From: Patiria pectinifera
Lineage: Eukaryota; Echinodermata; Asteroidea; Valvatida; Asterinidae
DNA length: 64,000 nucleotides
Assembly: GCA_029964075.1 (NCBI GenBank)
Contig: CM057129.1
Location: 28,015,430 to 28,079,429 of the forward strand
Direction of reading: 5' to 3'
Part shown: positions 25,601 through 38,900 of the stretch, one piece after another
Numbering within the stretch: position 1 is the first letter of the stretch
How the letters are laid out: each line of letters begins with the position of its first letter
Program-made: the position numbers and the translations under genes
The notes under the pieces: generated by a model
Told to the model about the DNA's origin: nothing
The model's database searches: none
The model's input: only the letters and a program-made list of their open reading frames with translations

Positions 25601-26950
25601 AAGTCATGTCACAGGTCAAGTCACAAGCCCGGTCGCAAGTAACAGAGGAAGATGAACAATAACAAAGGATTTGTTTTTGTCACAATATATTTGAATAGCT
25701 AATTACTTAACTTTTGACTGGATGACTCGTGCCGAACCTAGCTAGGTCTTGTGGGCATTTGTGAAGAATCGACTACGACCCTTCTTTACCAACTGTTGTA
25801 CTCGTCATATTAATAGTACAATACAAATTTGAGTGACCACTATGGAATTTACTGTATTCGAATCTAGTGTGTCTGAAGCCCTTGTATGGAGTTAGCCCGG
25901 AGAAGATACTGAGCAAATTTGATCAGCTTGCTGAGGCGATGGAAGACATGAATCAGACCAACAAGACCTACATCTACATGCTGTGGGACGACGTAGCCAA
26001 AGACAACGCAAAGGTGACTCGAATGCTTTCATTAAATTTTCATATGTACAACTAAAAGGATAAACGTTCAGAGAATAAGGGTATTGCTGGTTCTTTCTGA
26101 AGGAATGAAAACTCGAATTATGAATGAATTAGGTCTATTCATCCACAAAACAACATCTTCTTGAAATGAATAAAGACTTTCGTAGTGTTTTGCAGATCTG
26201 GTTTCCTGCCAGGTATTAGAAGTGGACAAGCCTTGGTAGCTTTCCAAGTGATTTTCTGCAAACAAAAAGCAGGCTGCATAACTGCAGCTAAATTATGCAT
26301 CAAACTTAAGGAAAATACGAAGTATCTTTTCATCATCATAAATTGAGGATTCCTACTGCATAGAATTATATAAATAATCAGATTTGTTATTTCCGATTGT
26401 TGCGGACAGGTGGACATAGGTAATTATTATTACTACAATTGTCATAATTTTTGTTGTGGTGTATTCGAATCTAGTGTTGTGTCGGAGCTTGGTTGGGTAG
26501 GGTGGGTTCGAATCCCCTCCCTGGTTTCGCGCCTGATTAAGATGGTACAATGATTGAATTTGGTGATTAGTAAACAGGTTAAAAAAGAACCCAGTGCATT
26601 CATGTGCAAGACATTACATACACCAAGAAGTTTTGATAATTATTTACTCTAAAGATTTAGCAAAAAAATAACTCCAGAAACTGTTTTTGTAACATTACTA
26701 AAATCTCAATAGTTAATTTGATTTTCAATGTTCCACTCAGTTACTCGTGCCTCACTTGGACCTGATGATGGATGACGTCACAAACTCTAAAATCTGCCAC
26801 CAAGTGGTCTTGGTCCTGGGAACCATGTCGATCAAGTGCCCGGGTCAGTTTGTCGACAAGATCGACAAGCTGATGAGGGTCGCAAAGCAGACACCGAACA
26901 CCATCCACGCGGTGTCGAAGATTGTGGCGAGTGTTGGTCAGATAAACGAG
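19635..26950 (+). CDS. gene A exons 1-9: Melted/VEPH1-like helical repeat region
   Basis: Residues 1-470. The chain is all-helical in look, with armadillo/HEAT-like pairs. Exons 7-9 resemble, from memory, the N-terminal region of VEPH1/Melted: [18 protein letters not shown], then [18 protein letters not shown], then [32 protein letters not shown] and [12 protein letters not shown], which parallel VEPH1 words such as LADHTEVIVKSIL, VYEKQPQPI and IYGAVGHVDEE in the same order. Melted binds membranes and FoxO/Tsc1 through other parts. There is no PH domain here; the C-terminus is replaced by death and TIR domains. Splice phases run 2,1,0 and so on, and match gene B exon for exon. Assignment to Melted rests on recall, not on a search. 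Confidence 0.7.
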
Positions 26951-29900
26951 GTCAGACATGTATTTATAATTGTCCTTATGTGCATGGGCGTCAATCCTGG
27001 GGGGACAGAGGGACATGTCCCCCCCCCCCCCACACTTTTTGAAGGGTTGGGGACTCAATATCAAATGTCTCCCCCCAGATTTTTGAACTCGTGCCGCATT
27101 TACAGGGCCCTATTATGTACTACAATGTGTCTTTTGCTATCGGTTAAAGTGGTCAGAAATTGCCTCAGAGCATTTAGAATCCACATTTGTTGGGAGCCCT
27201 CAGGCCCCGAATTCCCAGGCCTTTAGCTTAGAACATAATAGCTTATTCAATGACTTCAACCTCGACAATGATTTTAAAATTATCTTTTGCTGGGAAAATA
27301 TTGGTTAAAGTGGTCAGAAATTGCCTCAGATCGCACCACAGAGCATCTAGAATCAGTTTTTTTTCGGGGCCCGCTTTTTTCGGGGCCCTTAAGCGGGCCC
27401 CGAGCCCCACGCTGTAAGGGCTTCGCACTTCGCGCTCGCATTATTTCTGATCAAGGTTTGTCCCCCCCCCCCCACTTTTGAGAAGTGATTGACGCCCCTG
27501 CTCGTATGTCACTTTAAACAGGTTGAAGAAAAACAAACTAAACCGTAAAAAGAGAGCAAAAGAAATTAAGTTTTTCAACAAAATCAATAGATGCATGGAT
27601 AATCGGTTGCAGCCCGATACTCCGAAGGTTCAATAGTCCGAAGGTTCTTTAGTCCAAAGGGTTTTTAGTCCAAAGGTTCGTTTCTCTAAAGATTCAATAG
27701 TCAAAAGGTTCGATAGTCCGAAGGGCCCATTAGTCCGAAAACAGAAAAAGGTTAATTAATCCGAAGGTTGGTTAGTCCGAATAGACGATAGGGTTCGATA
27801 GTCCGAATCGACAATAAGGTTCGAGAGTCCGAACAGATGATAAGGTTCGAAAGTCCGAATATACGGTTGGGTTCGATAGTCCGAATTTAGAATAAGGTTC
27901 GATAGTCCGAATTGAGAATAAGGTTCGATAGTCCAAATAAGGAATACGGTTCATCAGTATGACGCTTCGGACTATCGAACCTTACTGTTGATTCGGACTA
28001 TCGGACCTTATCGTCGATTCGGACTATCGGACCTTATAGTCTTTTCGGACTATCGAACCTTCGGACTCATTAACCTTATTCTAAATTCGGACTATTGAAC
28101 CTTCGGATAAATGAACCTTCCGACTAATGAACCTTCGGCCTATTGCATTAAATGTTCGGATAAACGAACCTTTTTTTTTATTTTCGGACTAACGAACCCC
28201 CTCTTATGGAAATTTTGTGCATTCGGACTATCGAGCCTTCGGACTAAAGAACCTTCGGACTATCGGACCTTCGGACTATCGGGCGGCCCCCGGATAGGTT
28301 ATGGCAAAGAGTTAGACATGTGGATTGAAAGAGCTCAAATAATTGAAAAGAGGTTCACAAGTCCCCACAAGTATAAAATCAATCACAAACTATCCAAAGT
28401 CAAGTTAAGTGACAAGTTAGTCAAATGACACAGGTATCCCTTTGTCATTATTCCCGCTACTGATGCCACCTGTGGTAGGATAAGTGATTGACTTGTGGTT
28501 TGACCCGTGAATGAGTTGTCGATACTCTCACACTCTAAAAAGTCCCGGTGAGATTTGATCCGGATTCCTGGTCCTTTTTGACCCGATACTTTTCTGGGTC
28601 AAAATGACATTCTTCGGTGCCAAAATGACAATTTTGCCAAGGTTTCCACTCAGGTCAAATTGAGAGTGACATTTTGACGAGGAAAAGTTCCATTTTGACA
28701 CGCAAAAGTATCATATATAGAGTGCATGAAAAGCTCGATTAAAGCTAAACAACCAAAACTTAACCCGATGACTTGGTGTCCTAATGCAGAAACAAGCCGA
28801 ACGTTGCATGAAAATACTGGTCGACAAACTGAAGATCATCGAGGACATGTGGGTCATTGTCATCTTGATGGATATGAAGCGGATCGGTCGCAAGCACGTG
28901 GAGGTGTTGAAGAAGTACCGGGCCGACATCGAGCCGTTCATGAAGAGCCAGGCCATGGGTGTAGCCGATATGGTGCAGAGCTTGCTTGATTTCATGGAGG
29001 GACGCAGGTAATATTGTAGGTGGAAAGCAAACGTGATTCCAGCGAGATCAAGGATATTGGAGGGAATGGCTTGAAATTCGTTTTCATAACGTGTATACTG
29101 TACAACTAAGCGATACCTTTAACGTGGAATTCGTCTCTACTCGTTAGAAGTGTGCGACCGCACTTATTCACAGGAAAACCACACTTTTGTCACATGATTA
29201 GAAGAGATTGATACCAAGATTTACACTATAAATATAATTGTACCATTCTATCCTACAAAGCGATTATCAGCTTTGTTTGTCTGAGAGAGCCATGAAATGA
29301 TTCCTCAATGAGAAGCAATCGTCCCGTTACATTTTGCTCTTTCAATTGCAATGTCCTAATCTTGCCATAAATGTATTTTAAGAAAGTATAGCATTGCATT
29401 ATATTGAGATGTGTGATTTTCATTTGGACTCGGATACGTATAAAAATTTAATGTGCTACAACGGTTTAGTTTTCCCCCCAAATCATTTACCATTAAAAGT
29501 CTTTCAACACGGAGAGAAACGAACCAATCTCTCACGAGTAGCTAATGTCCTAAGCTTTCCCAATGGATCCGTTCTTTCTATTCCAGCTTTCCATTTTCTT
29601 CAACATGAAACAGAAACAGAAAAGAAATTGAAAAGATGAATCGATATTTAATACCAAAGAAGCAGAATAGGTTAGTCTGATGGTTTTCAAAAGCTGACGT
29701 CCAATACTCTTTAGTGCTGCTTTTAGTTGCTGAGATATGCTCCATTCCATTGCAAAGTAACTCCACAGTTCTGGAAAAAAAATCTAACTTTTTTTTTTTA
29801 ATGTCCACAGTTTGGAAGCTCTCGCGGATGACGTGGAAGACGTGAAGGAGGACGTCCAGAACCTTGACAATCGAGTGACTGAAACGGAGGAGAATGTCGA

Positions 29901-32900
29901 CCGGCTCGACAAGACGGTGACTGAGCAGGGCCAGGAGATCGACAACGTCAAAAATGAGGTGACGGAGCAGGGACAACGACTGGGTGAACTGGAGGAGGTG
30001 GTTGATGATACCATCGTGAGAGTGGACGAAATAGACCGTAAAGTAAGTCCCAAAAAGTGGTGTGCCAAGACATTTTCTAAGGAACAAAAATCAAGATGTC
30101 CTTTCCCGAAGTACAGTCATACAACACGTCATACATCAGAAGGTTGTTGGTGTCTAAATGTGTGAACTTGAACACCCTACTGATTGGTGCCAATGACAAT
30201 AAGGTTTGACGAACTCCTCAAGACGAACAAAACATACCGTTAGGAACGTCAAGTTTTTTCTAGCTCCTACTCCGAACCACAAACCGCTCTCTTGCACCTA
30301 CATTACATCAACATCTACTAATTTACATCAACTAATTTACATTTCTCCTGTTAAAAAAAACCCACCGGATTGGCAAATTCCCTTTTTTGTTGTTGATACG
30401 GGTTGTTCGATCAATTGAAAAGTTCAGAACCAACGCATTCCGTGAAATCATAAACTGTAAAACTTAATTGAACTCAGTCGTATAAAACGTGATTCATGCA
30501 AGAACAACGTCAGACAGTTAGACAAACTATTAATAAAGAAGGGCGGTATTGGAGGCACGCACATAAAGAATGTGACAGACATATACTCGAGTTACCGCGC
30601 ATTCGTGTGTCTCACAACTTGGAGTTTGATTGCGTCATATATTTCACATCACTTTTCACTCTCCTGTAACTAACAAAGACGTATGGGTACGCTTTCGGTT
30701 CAGCTTTTCCTGGCCCAAGTGACGAAAAACGTAAGCCCACATCTTCAGTTGCTATGGTTTTCAGTGTCTGCTGCAGGTAGATATCCAAAGCTGTGAACAC
30801 TAACCCATGAGATAACCCACAAGTCATAACTCGTTTCACACCAACGCTTACAATACACTTTCTAAGCCCTCAACTCATAAACGGATACAATGATTCCAGC
30901 CAACAGTTTTGTCCAATCAAGACGTAAGCGGTAAACGGCAGGCGCAATGTCTTCCAGACTCCTTGTGTCCCCTGCAACTTGATGACGAACTACTCAGTCC
31001 ATTCGAGATGTTTGTGCGCACGACTTTGCTTGATATCCAGGATAAACTGTGCAGTGTCCTCTCCAATCAGACCAAACTCTTCCAGAACATCGCAGATATT
31101 GAGGAAAAAATACAGGGATACAGTGACCGGTAGAAATCTATTTGTAGCGAAATTCTTTTCATCTAGAAAACTAAGAGAATGCAGCGTCGTGGTCTCTGCA
31201 TAATGATGGACAATTTGCTGAATGTCGAATGTCATTTTCATAAGCGTATTGACATGATTCTCTTAAAGGAATCGGCTGAATGCATTCAAAATGGAAAGTG
31301 GAGTTAACTCGTTGTACAATAAGCTGACAACTCACCAAGACAATGATGGACCTGTCAAGAAAGTAAAGAACGTCCAATGTCCATATAGAGTTTCAGTGCA
31401 GTCCATTTGAACTGGATTTATCAAAGAACAATAAAGACTGGTGACAGAAGAAGGAGTAACAGCTGCAAGAAACTGCCTATCGATTCTGAAAGTAAACACA
31501 AGTAAAATTAAATTTAAAATGTACAGTTGAAATCTAATAAAATACATTATTTGTAAAATCTGAATGTATTCATGTTCATTGCATACAATACCATGGACAA
31601 TCGCTGCCCTAAAACAACAGTTTTGATTTTTGGACATTGTTACGAATTCTCCGACTCAAATTCTTAAAATACGAGAGGTCAAAGTCAAGTTGTCAAGAAC
31701 AAAATCTGCAATGTGTGGTGAACTTTACATACTATACACCATGCGTTGCCTTAACAGTGAAAATAATATTTCGACCTTTATATCAAAAGCTCCACTCCTG
31801 CCGTCAACTTTCGAATTAAGCATGTCAGAAAGAACAAGTTGGGTCTTTTTTAGGGGGAGGAGGCGGATGGGGCGGGAAGGGGTTAAAATAACTGGGTGGT
31901 TTTATTCAGCTATTGGTGTTATGTGAAGAGAATATAAAATTGTGTTTAAGTAAAATGCGGCATTTGTATGAAAAAGACAAACATCTCGGTAGACTTCCAA
32001 ATATTCAAAAAGAGCCCTGGCCAGATGTCTCCTTATAAAATCAAGCTGGCAAGCAACAAGTAAATAAGACATAGGATTGGAACATGCGATTAGAAGTACC
32101 TTTAATTGCATAAGACACCCAAGTTCGAGTTCAATGATGATCATGATCAAGCCACAAGATGAAGCCACCACCAAAGTCTGCGGTTAATCCCAACTCACAG
32201 TGGATAATATATTCAATATTGGGGCTACGTCTCGCACGGTACTGAGTAGCCTATACAATGCATATGAAATGACGTCGTTGAAAAGCCTAACCCAACATTC
32301 AAATCAAACTCCTTTACATTCTCAATCTGCCAGACCATTACCAATGCTCCAAAGTGGTCTCGCGACATCGCCAATCTCCTGAACCCCGAACACGAGCACG
32401 ACTGGCGTTTCCTGGCCATTCGCCTGGGCTTCACCGGCGAGGATGTCCGTAACTGGGCCCTGTCTCCGGACCCTACCATGGCCATCCTGGCCGAGTGGTA
32501 CACTATTCATAAGAGTAGTGAGGCGACTTTTGCCATCTTGACGGCGCTGCAGGACATGGGGAGAGACGATGCTGCGACCATCGTGGAGGAAGCGCTACAA
32601 GCCGCTGGTACGTTTACTTTCAGTTTTCAAACGCCTAATGTATCAACAACGACTTGGAAACATTAAAAAAAAAACACCAAAACGATAGCTAGATTTGCCT
32701 CTGTGTGGATCACAATTTTATGTTCCCGGGACGTTAATTGCGCAAGCCATGTAGGACTGCACACGGCATTGCCATTAACTTGATTTTTGCCGGTGATATG
32801 TATTGTACCTTTGATGTGAATTATGCAATAAGCATCAAAATATACACAGTTCATTTGATTAGCTTGTGACTTGACTTATGACTGGATGACTAGTCATTGA

Positions 32901-35900
32901 TTTGCGATGACTTGGGATGACTTGTGATGACTTAATGATCACTGGCTAACGGGGGTCCAACTTACGGAGGCACGTAATAGGGGCATCATTTTCTGTAGGG
33001 GGCACTCAGTGAAATTTGTAACAAAATCAGCAACTCGTTTTGCCTTCTCTAAATTCTCAGCGGGGGGCAGGACGTAAGGTGGCACAGACCCTGGGGGGGG
33101 GGGCCCATGGGCACATGCCCACATGCCCTGTAAATGTTACGCCACTGTTCGTGATGACTTGTGAAGAATTATGATTGACAAATGATGACTGGTTGATACC
33201 TGTCATAACACGTCTGTAGATAAAGTGGTTCCTAAGGCTGCCCCAGACATTTCCGAGAAGCCTCCGCGTGTCTTCATCAGCTACCAGTGGGACCATCAGC
33301 CCGAGGTCAAGGTCATCAAGGAGCATCTGGAGAAGGCAGGCTTCAACTGTTGGCTGGACATCGGTCAGATGGGAGGCGGGGACAGCCTGTTCGCCAAGAT
33401 CAACGAGGGGATGAGGGCGGCCAAGGTGGTGCTGTGCATGTGCACCGAGAAGTACTCCAAGTCTGAGAACTGCAACAAGGAGGTAGGTCCTCACATGCGA
33501 GAAAATAATCACGTGAGATTTGAAAGGACCTCACCGTCGAGGGGAGTCATCGTTACATTTTCTTGGATGGGAAACAGCCATACTGATTTTTCTCATTTAC
33601 TTCCAGAAAGTTGGTGGAAAGATCGCACCGTTTGCTTAAGTTTGCATAAACAACACACAGAAGAACTCAATGAAAGGCCGTGAATTTTTCTTGAGATGCT
33701 TTTTCCAACCTAAACGCCTCTGAATGCAAATGTATAATTTTCTTTAATCAGGTGAATTTGGCCAACCTGTTGAACAAGCCCATCATACCCGTACTGATCG
33801 AGAAGATAGACTGGCCTCCATCCGGCTCCATGAGCATGCTGTTCGCCCAGCTGCTGTACATTCAGTTCTTCACTGACAAGGAGTACGTGAGAGGGGAGAA
33901 GTTCTGGGAGGATGCCAAGTTTGCTGAGTTGCTGGGTCAGATCAGTTATCATGTGGCCCCCGACGAGGAAATGATAACTGATGGTAAGCAGATGTTCATT
34001 CGATGTTAGTAAAAGTGTTTCTTCAATGAGACATAGGAAGGAAATTTCTTAGTATCGCGATGTATAACTACATCATGGATAATAATTATGTGTTTTGTGT
34101 AAACACATGCTTATTGATAGCTTATTGTTATCCGGCATTTGTATATTTAAACAGGGAAACAAGTGTGCAGAACGTCTTCGCACGAAAGCCGTTCGATTTC
34201 AGAACGCTCTTATGCCCTTCTGCCGGGCACCCGACGAGTTATTCTAGACTAATAATTGCAGGACTGCTTGTTGATAGCTTATTGTTATCCGGCATTTGTA
34301 TATTTTTCAACGTTAATTTCAATTTGCTTCCGATTGAAACCCAGACTGACAATATTCCTTAGGATCAGTTTGTTTTCGGGAAGTGTCAAGTTTTCTATAA
34401 CGACATGGATAATTATGCATGTTCTGAAATCACAACATATGTTCTTTTGTCATTTCAGAATATCGTAACTGGGTCCCACAGATTGATGATCTGCCGAAAG
34501 TTGTCAAGAAAGCGAACGAGAAGAAGTCCACAGACGACAACACAAAGGCTGAAAAGGCAACGGATCAGGTACAGATGCATTATTTCTCTGTTTGATACAA
34601 CATACCACAATTAGTATTTGAGGAATTGGCGGCAAAATGAAATCTTAATGTGCTGACGGCAAAGTTCGCCGTATTAAAATGTAACACAATGCTATAGAAG
34701 ACCAGAAACTAATTTCAAACATATCGATTACCATGCATGCTGTAGCACGATGTTATCATTTCTCAGGATTTTGTATCTGAAACAAGTTTGAAATCTTCTT
34801 TTGATGGCAGTGTTTAGTCGAGTCAATCACAAGTTATCACAAGTCCATTACCAGACTTAAGTCAAGTCGCAAGCTATTCAAATGAACTGCAACACTAGTG
34901 TTCTTCCGTGAATGTTCATCCCCTGTTACTTGTGACTGGACTTATGAAAGGACTTGTGATTTGTGACCGGACTTGTGACGGATTCGTCATGGACTTGACT
35001 GGAGCACTGCTTATCGCTGCAGTTCATGGAACATTCTTTAAACTCTTTTTTTTTTGTCTGACCAGACCCAACAGATCATTCCCCAAGTGTTCATCTCGTA
35101 CCAATGGGACAAGCAGACGGAGATCAAGACGCTGTACTCCAGACTGACTTCGCTCGGGTTCAGTTGCTGGCTGGATATCATGCAAATGGGAGGCGGTGAC
35201 CCGCTCTACTCCAAGATTGACAAAGGCATTAGAAATGCCAAGGTGAGTGACTTGCAATACTCATGGAAATTGTCATCCTTGTAGGTTTGGCGCTACAACT
35301 CATCAGATAACTTATCTGACAGGATTTTAATTTTATGTACTTTGATTTGTTTCTGTAACATACAAACAAATCTGATATAAAAGGGTCATATGGAATTGTA
35401 ATTTTCGTTCCAATAATTGGATGTATATGTTGGACAGGAATATTCATGAAGTGTTTAACAAAAGGGACGACAAAATCTTTCTGAAAAGAAAAAAAAATCT
35501 ACTCTAAATTTTCAATTTGTTTCTTGTCGAAGGTTGTGGTCTCCTTGTGACCCCCAAGTACGCCTTGTCTGCCAACTGCCGTCGCGAGGTGAGCCTTACA
35601 GATGCTCTCCGTAAACCCATCATCCCGCTCCTCATGCAGCGGATGACGTGGCCCCCTGAGGGCCCAATGAGCATGCCCTTTGCCCAGCTCCTCTACATCG
35701 ATTGTACCGGTGAGTCCACACAGAAAGAGTTCAGGGATGCCAAATTTGACGACCTGGTGCAGAAGCTTAAAGAGCACGCAACTGTTGAGGATGCGGTAGT
35801 CCAAAGTGCGCCACCTAGAGACACTGAGAAACCTGAGATAGATGAGGCGAAACAAGTAGAAGAGAAGAGTCCGAGTCCGCCAGCTGCTGAAAATATCAAG

Positions 35901-38900
35901 ACACCGGAAGCAGAGGAGAAAGAGGAGCCTGCTCAACAGAACCAACCACCAAAAGAAGATGCCAAAGAAGATCAAAAGCTGCAACCAATCAGCACTGAGG
36001 ACCGAGCAAAGTTGTCAGGGTCCACGGTACCTCGACAGACCCAACCACCAAAAGAAGATGCTGAAGAAGATCAAAAGCTGGAACCAATGAGCACCCAGGA
36101 CCCAGCAAAGTTGTCGGGGTCCACGGTACCTCAACAGACCCAACCACCAAAAGAAGATACTGAAGAAGATCAAAAGCTGGAACCAGTGAGCACCGAGGAC
36201 CCAGCAAAGTTGTCAGGGTCAACGGTACCAGAAGCGAGGCCTCAGTCAGAGATGGGGCCTAAGCATGCCGAGGTTATCCAGCCGGAACGGAGTGCCTCTG
36301 CCCCGAAGGAAAGAGCAAGACCTGATTCGCCAAAGAAGAAAAAGAAATCATCCATGTGTACAATACTTTAGATTAAACAATTTTTGGGTACACATGTACG
36401 TTATACTGAAATACCATCACATTATAATAAACATATTAACCCTAAAGGGGCCGGGGGGGGGCGGAATCCGCCCCCCCCTCAACATTTTCCGTGATAGTCT
36501 CTAAAAAAATTTTTTTCGCGACCCGAGCTGTTATGACTTTTTAGCCTCGAGCTTTGCGCATCTTTTGATACCAAAAACTTAAAAATCGGACCACGGGTTG
36601 CCGCGTAGCAAAAAATTTTCCGGCGCTACGCGCCGAGAAAACTGAATTTTCGCATATACGTCGTGTACACAGAGCAGAATTGCCATTCGTACATATGAAT
36701 AATTAATTAGCCATAATTCCAAAACCCTTTGACCTATAGTCATGAAATTTCTTGGGTATGTTTAGGAAGAGTTGCTCTATGCATGTGCTGAGTTTCAAAA
36801 TTTTTCGTCACTCGATGGCCGAGATCTTAGGGGGGGCGGAATCCGCCCCCCCCCGGCTGAGAGATGGTCAAAATAACCCGGCCCCTTTAGGGTTAAAATC
36901 AATATTATGTTTTGCCCTTCACCGACGTATAACACTGTGTTACCTCTCGAGTGAAGTTGAAAAAAACCCACTGGACTGGGACTAGAACCCACGACCTCCT
37001 GCTTTCTAGTACAGATGTCTTACCACTCGACCACCGAGCTAACGGGATTGGTTGGCTGGTTATGAATAGTTAATGCGGTACCCGCTGCTATGTGCATCAG
37101 ATTCGATTACACACTTCGATTACATGCAGTGTTTATTCGTCGGTGAAGGGCAAAACCCTAATTTTGATTTACATCAGCCCGACGCAAAAATTCAATCTTA
37201 TGAAACATATTTAATTTGAAATAAGTTCTGTTTAAGTTTTGTTTATCCCGTTTTGTCATGGTAATGAAAATCTAGGGATTATTTAGTTTTGTATAGAAAT
37301 GCTACGATTTATTATAGCTAATTTATCTTAATTTCCAATCATTTTTACGCTTAAGTGCCAGAGCAGTTTCTATGCATTAATCTATCATCATATTAATTGT
37401 TTTGTTGTACTACGGGTGTTCATTACTGTACAAGGGCTTTCACTGACATCATAAATATAGTTTGAACATCAATGTTTTAACTGTTTATAAAAAGGATAAA
37501 ATACAAATGTATAGACTTGGACACGTTTTATGCACTCTTTAAATATCGATGACACGTGGACATACAAAGTATTAATTAGTTGCTAATTTGTGGTTGGCGT
37601 GTCAGTGGACTTTGTGTTTTACATTTTGTTTGTTTCCACTTTTGTCTTTTTAAAATTGATTGAAACCTTTGTAGCTTTTACACGACAGAAATTTAAGGGA
37701 AATCGTAACTAAGATTGGACCTTAACTTACTCAGACCGTTTAATTTAATGTCACCTTAGATTGAATGCACCCTCGTTTAAAGTTTTTCGAGCAAAATTAG
37801 AATTAAGTAACAGGTATATTAATCAATAAATAAAATAGATTTTCAAATAAACCACATAAAGGAACTCATTCGCCAGTCCTCACTCGCCAGTCCTCGCCAA
37901 CATACAGGGCTTGATGGCTCAGTAGAGCGACGGAATGGTAGAATCCGCAGTTTGCTGGTTCAGTCCCTGCTCCAGTCAATTGCTTTGTTCAACTTTCATA
38001 TTAGTTCAATACATTCAAAGTACAAACTCAATGCACTACACTTCCGTCTTACCAACTGTAAAACAAAAACCAAGAGATGGCATCGACGACTGTTGTATGC
38101 TGCTTGAGTTTCCACAGAAATAGATGTTTTGTGAGTACTACAGGTTCCTTCTCTTCACATTCAAAAAGTTAATGCAGTCGCTTCCAAAGAAAAACACTGA
38201 ACATTAAGTACACTTGTACCGGTATAAACAAAGGCATCCATCCACTTAAGCGTTAAATTAAAACACTATTTTAACTATTTATTGTTGTAAGTTTTAATTT
38301 TTTTCTGACATAAACATTAATCCTCAGTTTCAAGTTTGAGGTTTAAAGGAATAACTCCCTGAAATCAGGAGATCATGTGGACCCATACATTGTGATGGTG
38401 TCCCTTCCCCAAAAGTTCAAAAGCCTATACATTACAAAAATGAAGCGACATAAATATGGTTCTTGGACAAAAAAAAGAACCCGTGAAACTGATGTCAAAT
38501 TTGAATATACCTCATGTTCAAGATTTTCGAGTGACAGTTTGTTTGGTTGTGATATTGCTAGTTAGTTTGATGTGGTGTTTCCCCCACCCCCTCAAACATA
38601 TTCACATTACCGACTAAAGCACGGATACGATATTTAAAACAACATGTTCAACTTATTGTCCTAATCAGGGGCGGATCCAGGAATTTTCGCAGGGGGGGGG
38701 GGTTTCATCAGCCCAAAAATCTGAAAATGTACACACGTTTTTTTCTCCGGACACTTGGCCTCCGAAAAAAACTGGGGGGGGGGGGGGGTTCGACTTATTT
38801 TTTAGGAATTTGTATGAGATTGGTTTTTTTTTTGACAGAGCTGGGGGGGGGGGGTTGACATCCAACCCCCCAACCCCCCAACTCATCAGATAACTTATCT

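Larger units (their letters stand above)
35297..38877 (+). repeat. tandem duplication, unit 1 (terminal exon plus 3' flank)
   Basis: Homologous to 38878-41950. The left border is aactcatcagataacttatc in both units; the right border of unit 1 lies in the poly-G/C part of a MITE (ccccccaac next to aactcatcag), which suggests recombination in the homopolymer. Divergence by eye is a few percent. Unit 1 alone has the 453-bp MITE at 36440 and a 99-bp extra coding repeat. It also keeps about 90 bases at 38300-38390 that unit 2 lacks. Confidence 0.9.

Noticed and set aside
30907-31129. Possible extra exon between the coiled-coil and death-domain exons ([29 protein letters not shown])
   Set aside because: The text looks protein-like, but its phases (1 in, 2 out) do not fit exon 11 (ends phase 0) or exon 12 (starts phase 0), which join each other directly. 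It may be a relic exon or an alternative one.
36975-37050. Functional tRNA gene on the minus strand
   Set aside because: A and B boxes are present, but the segment is part of a repeated TIR element and the cloverleaf stems do not pair convincingly.
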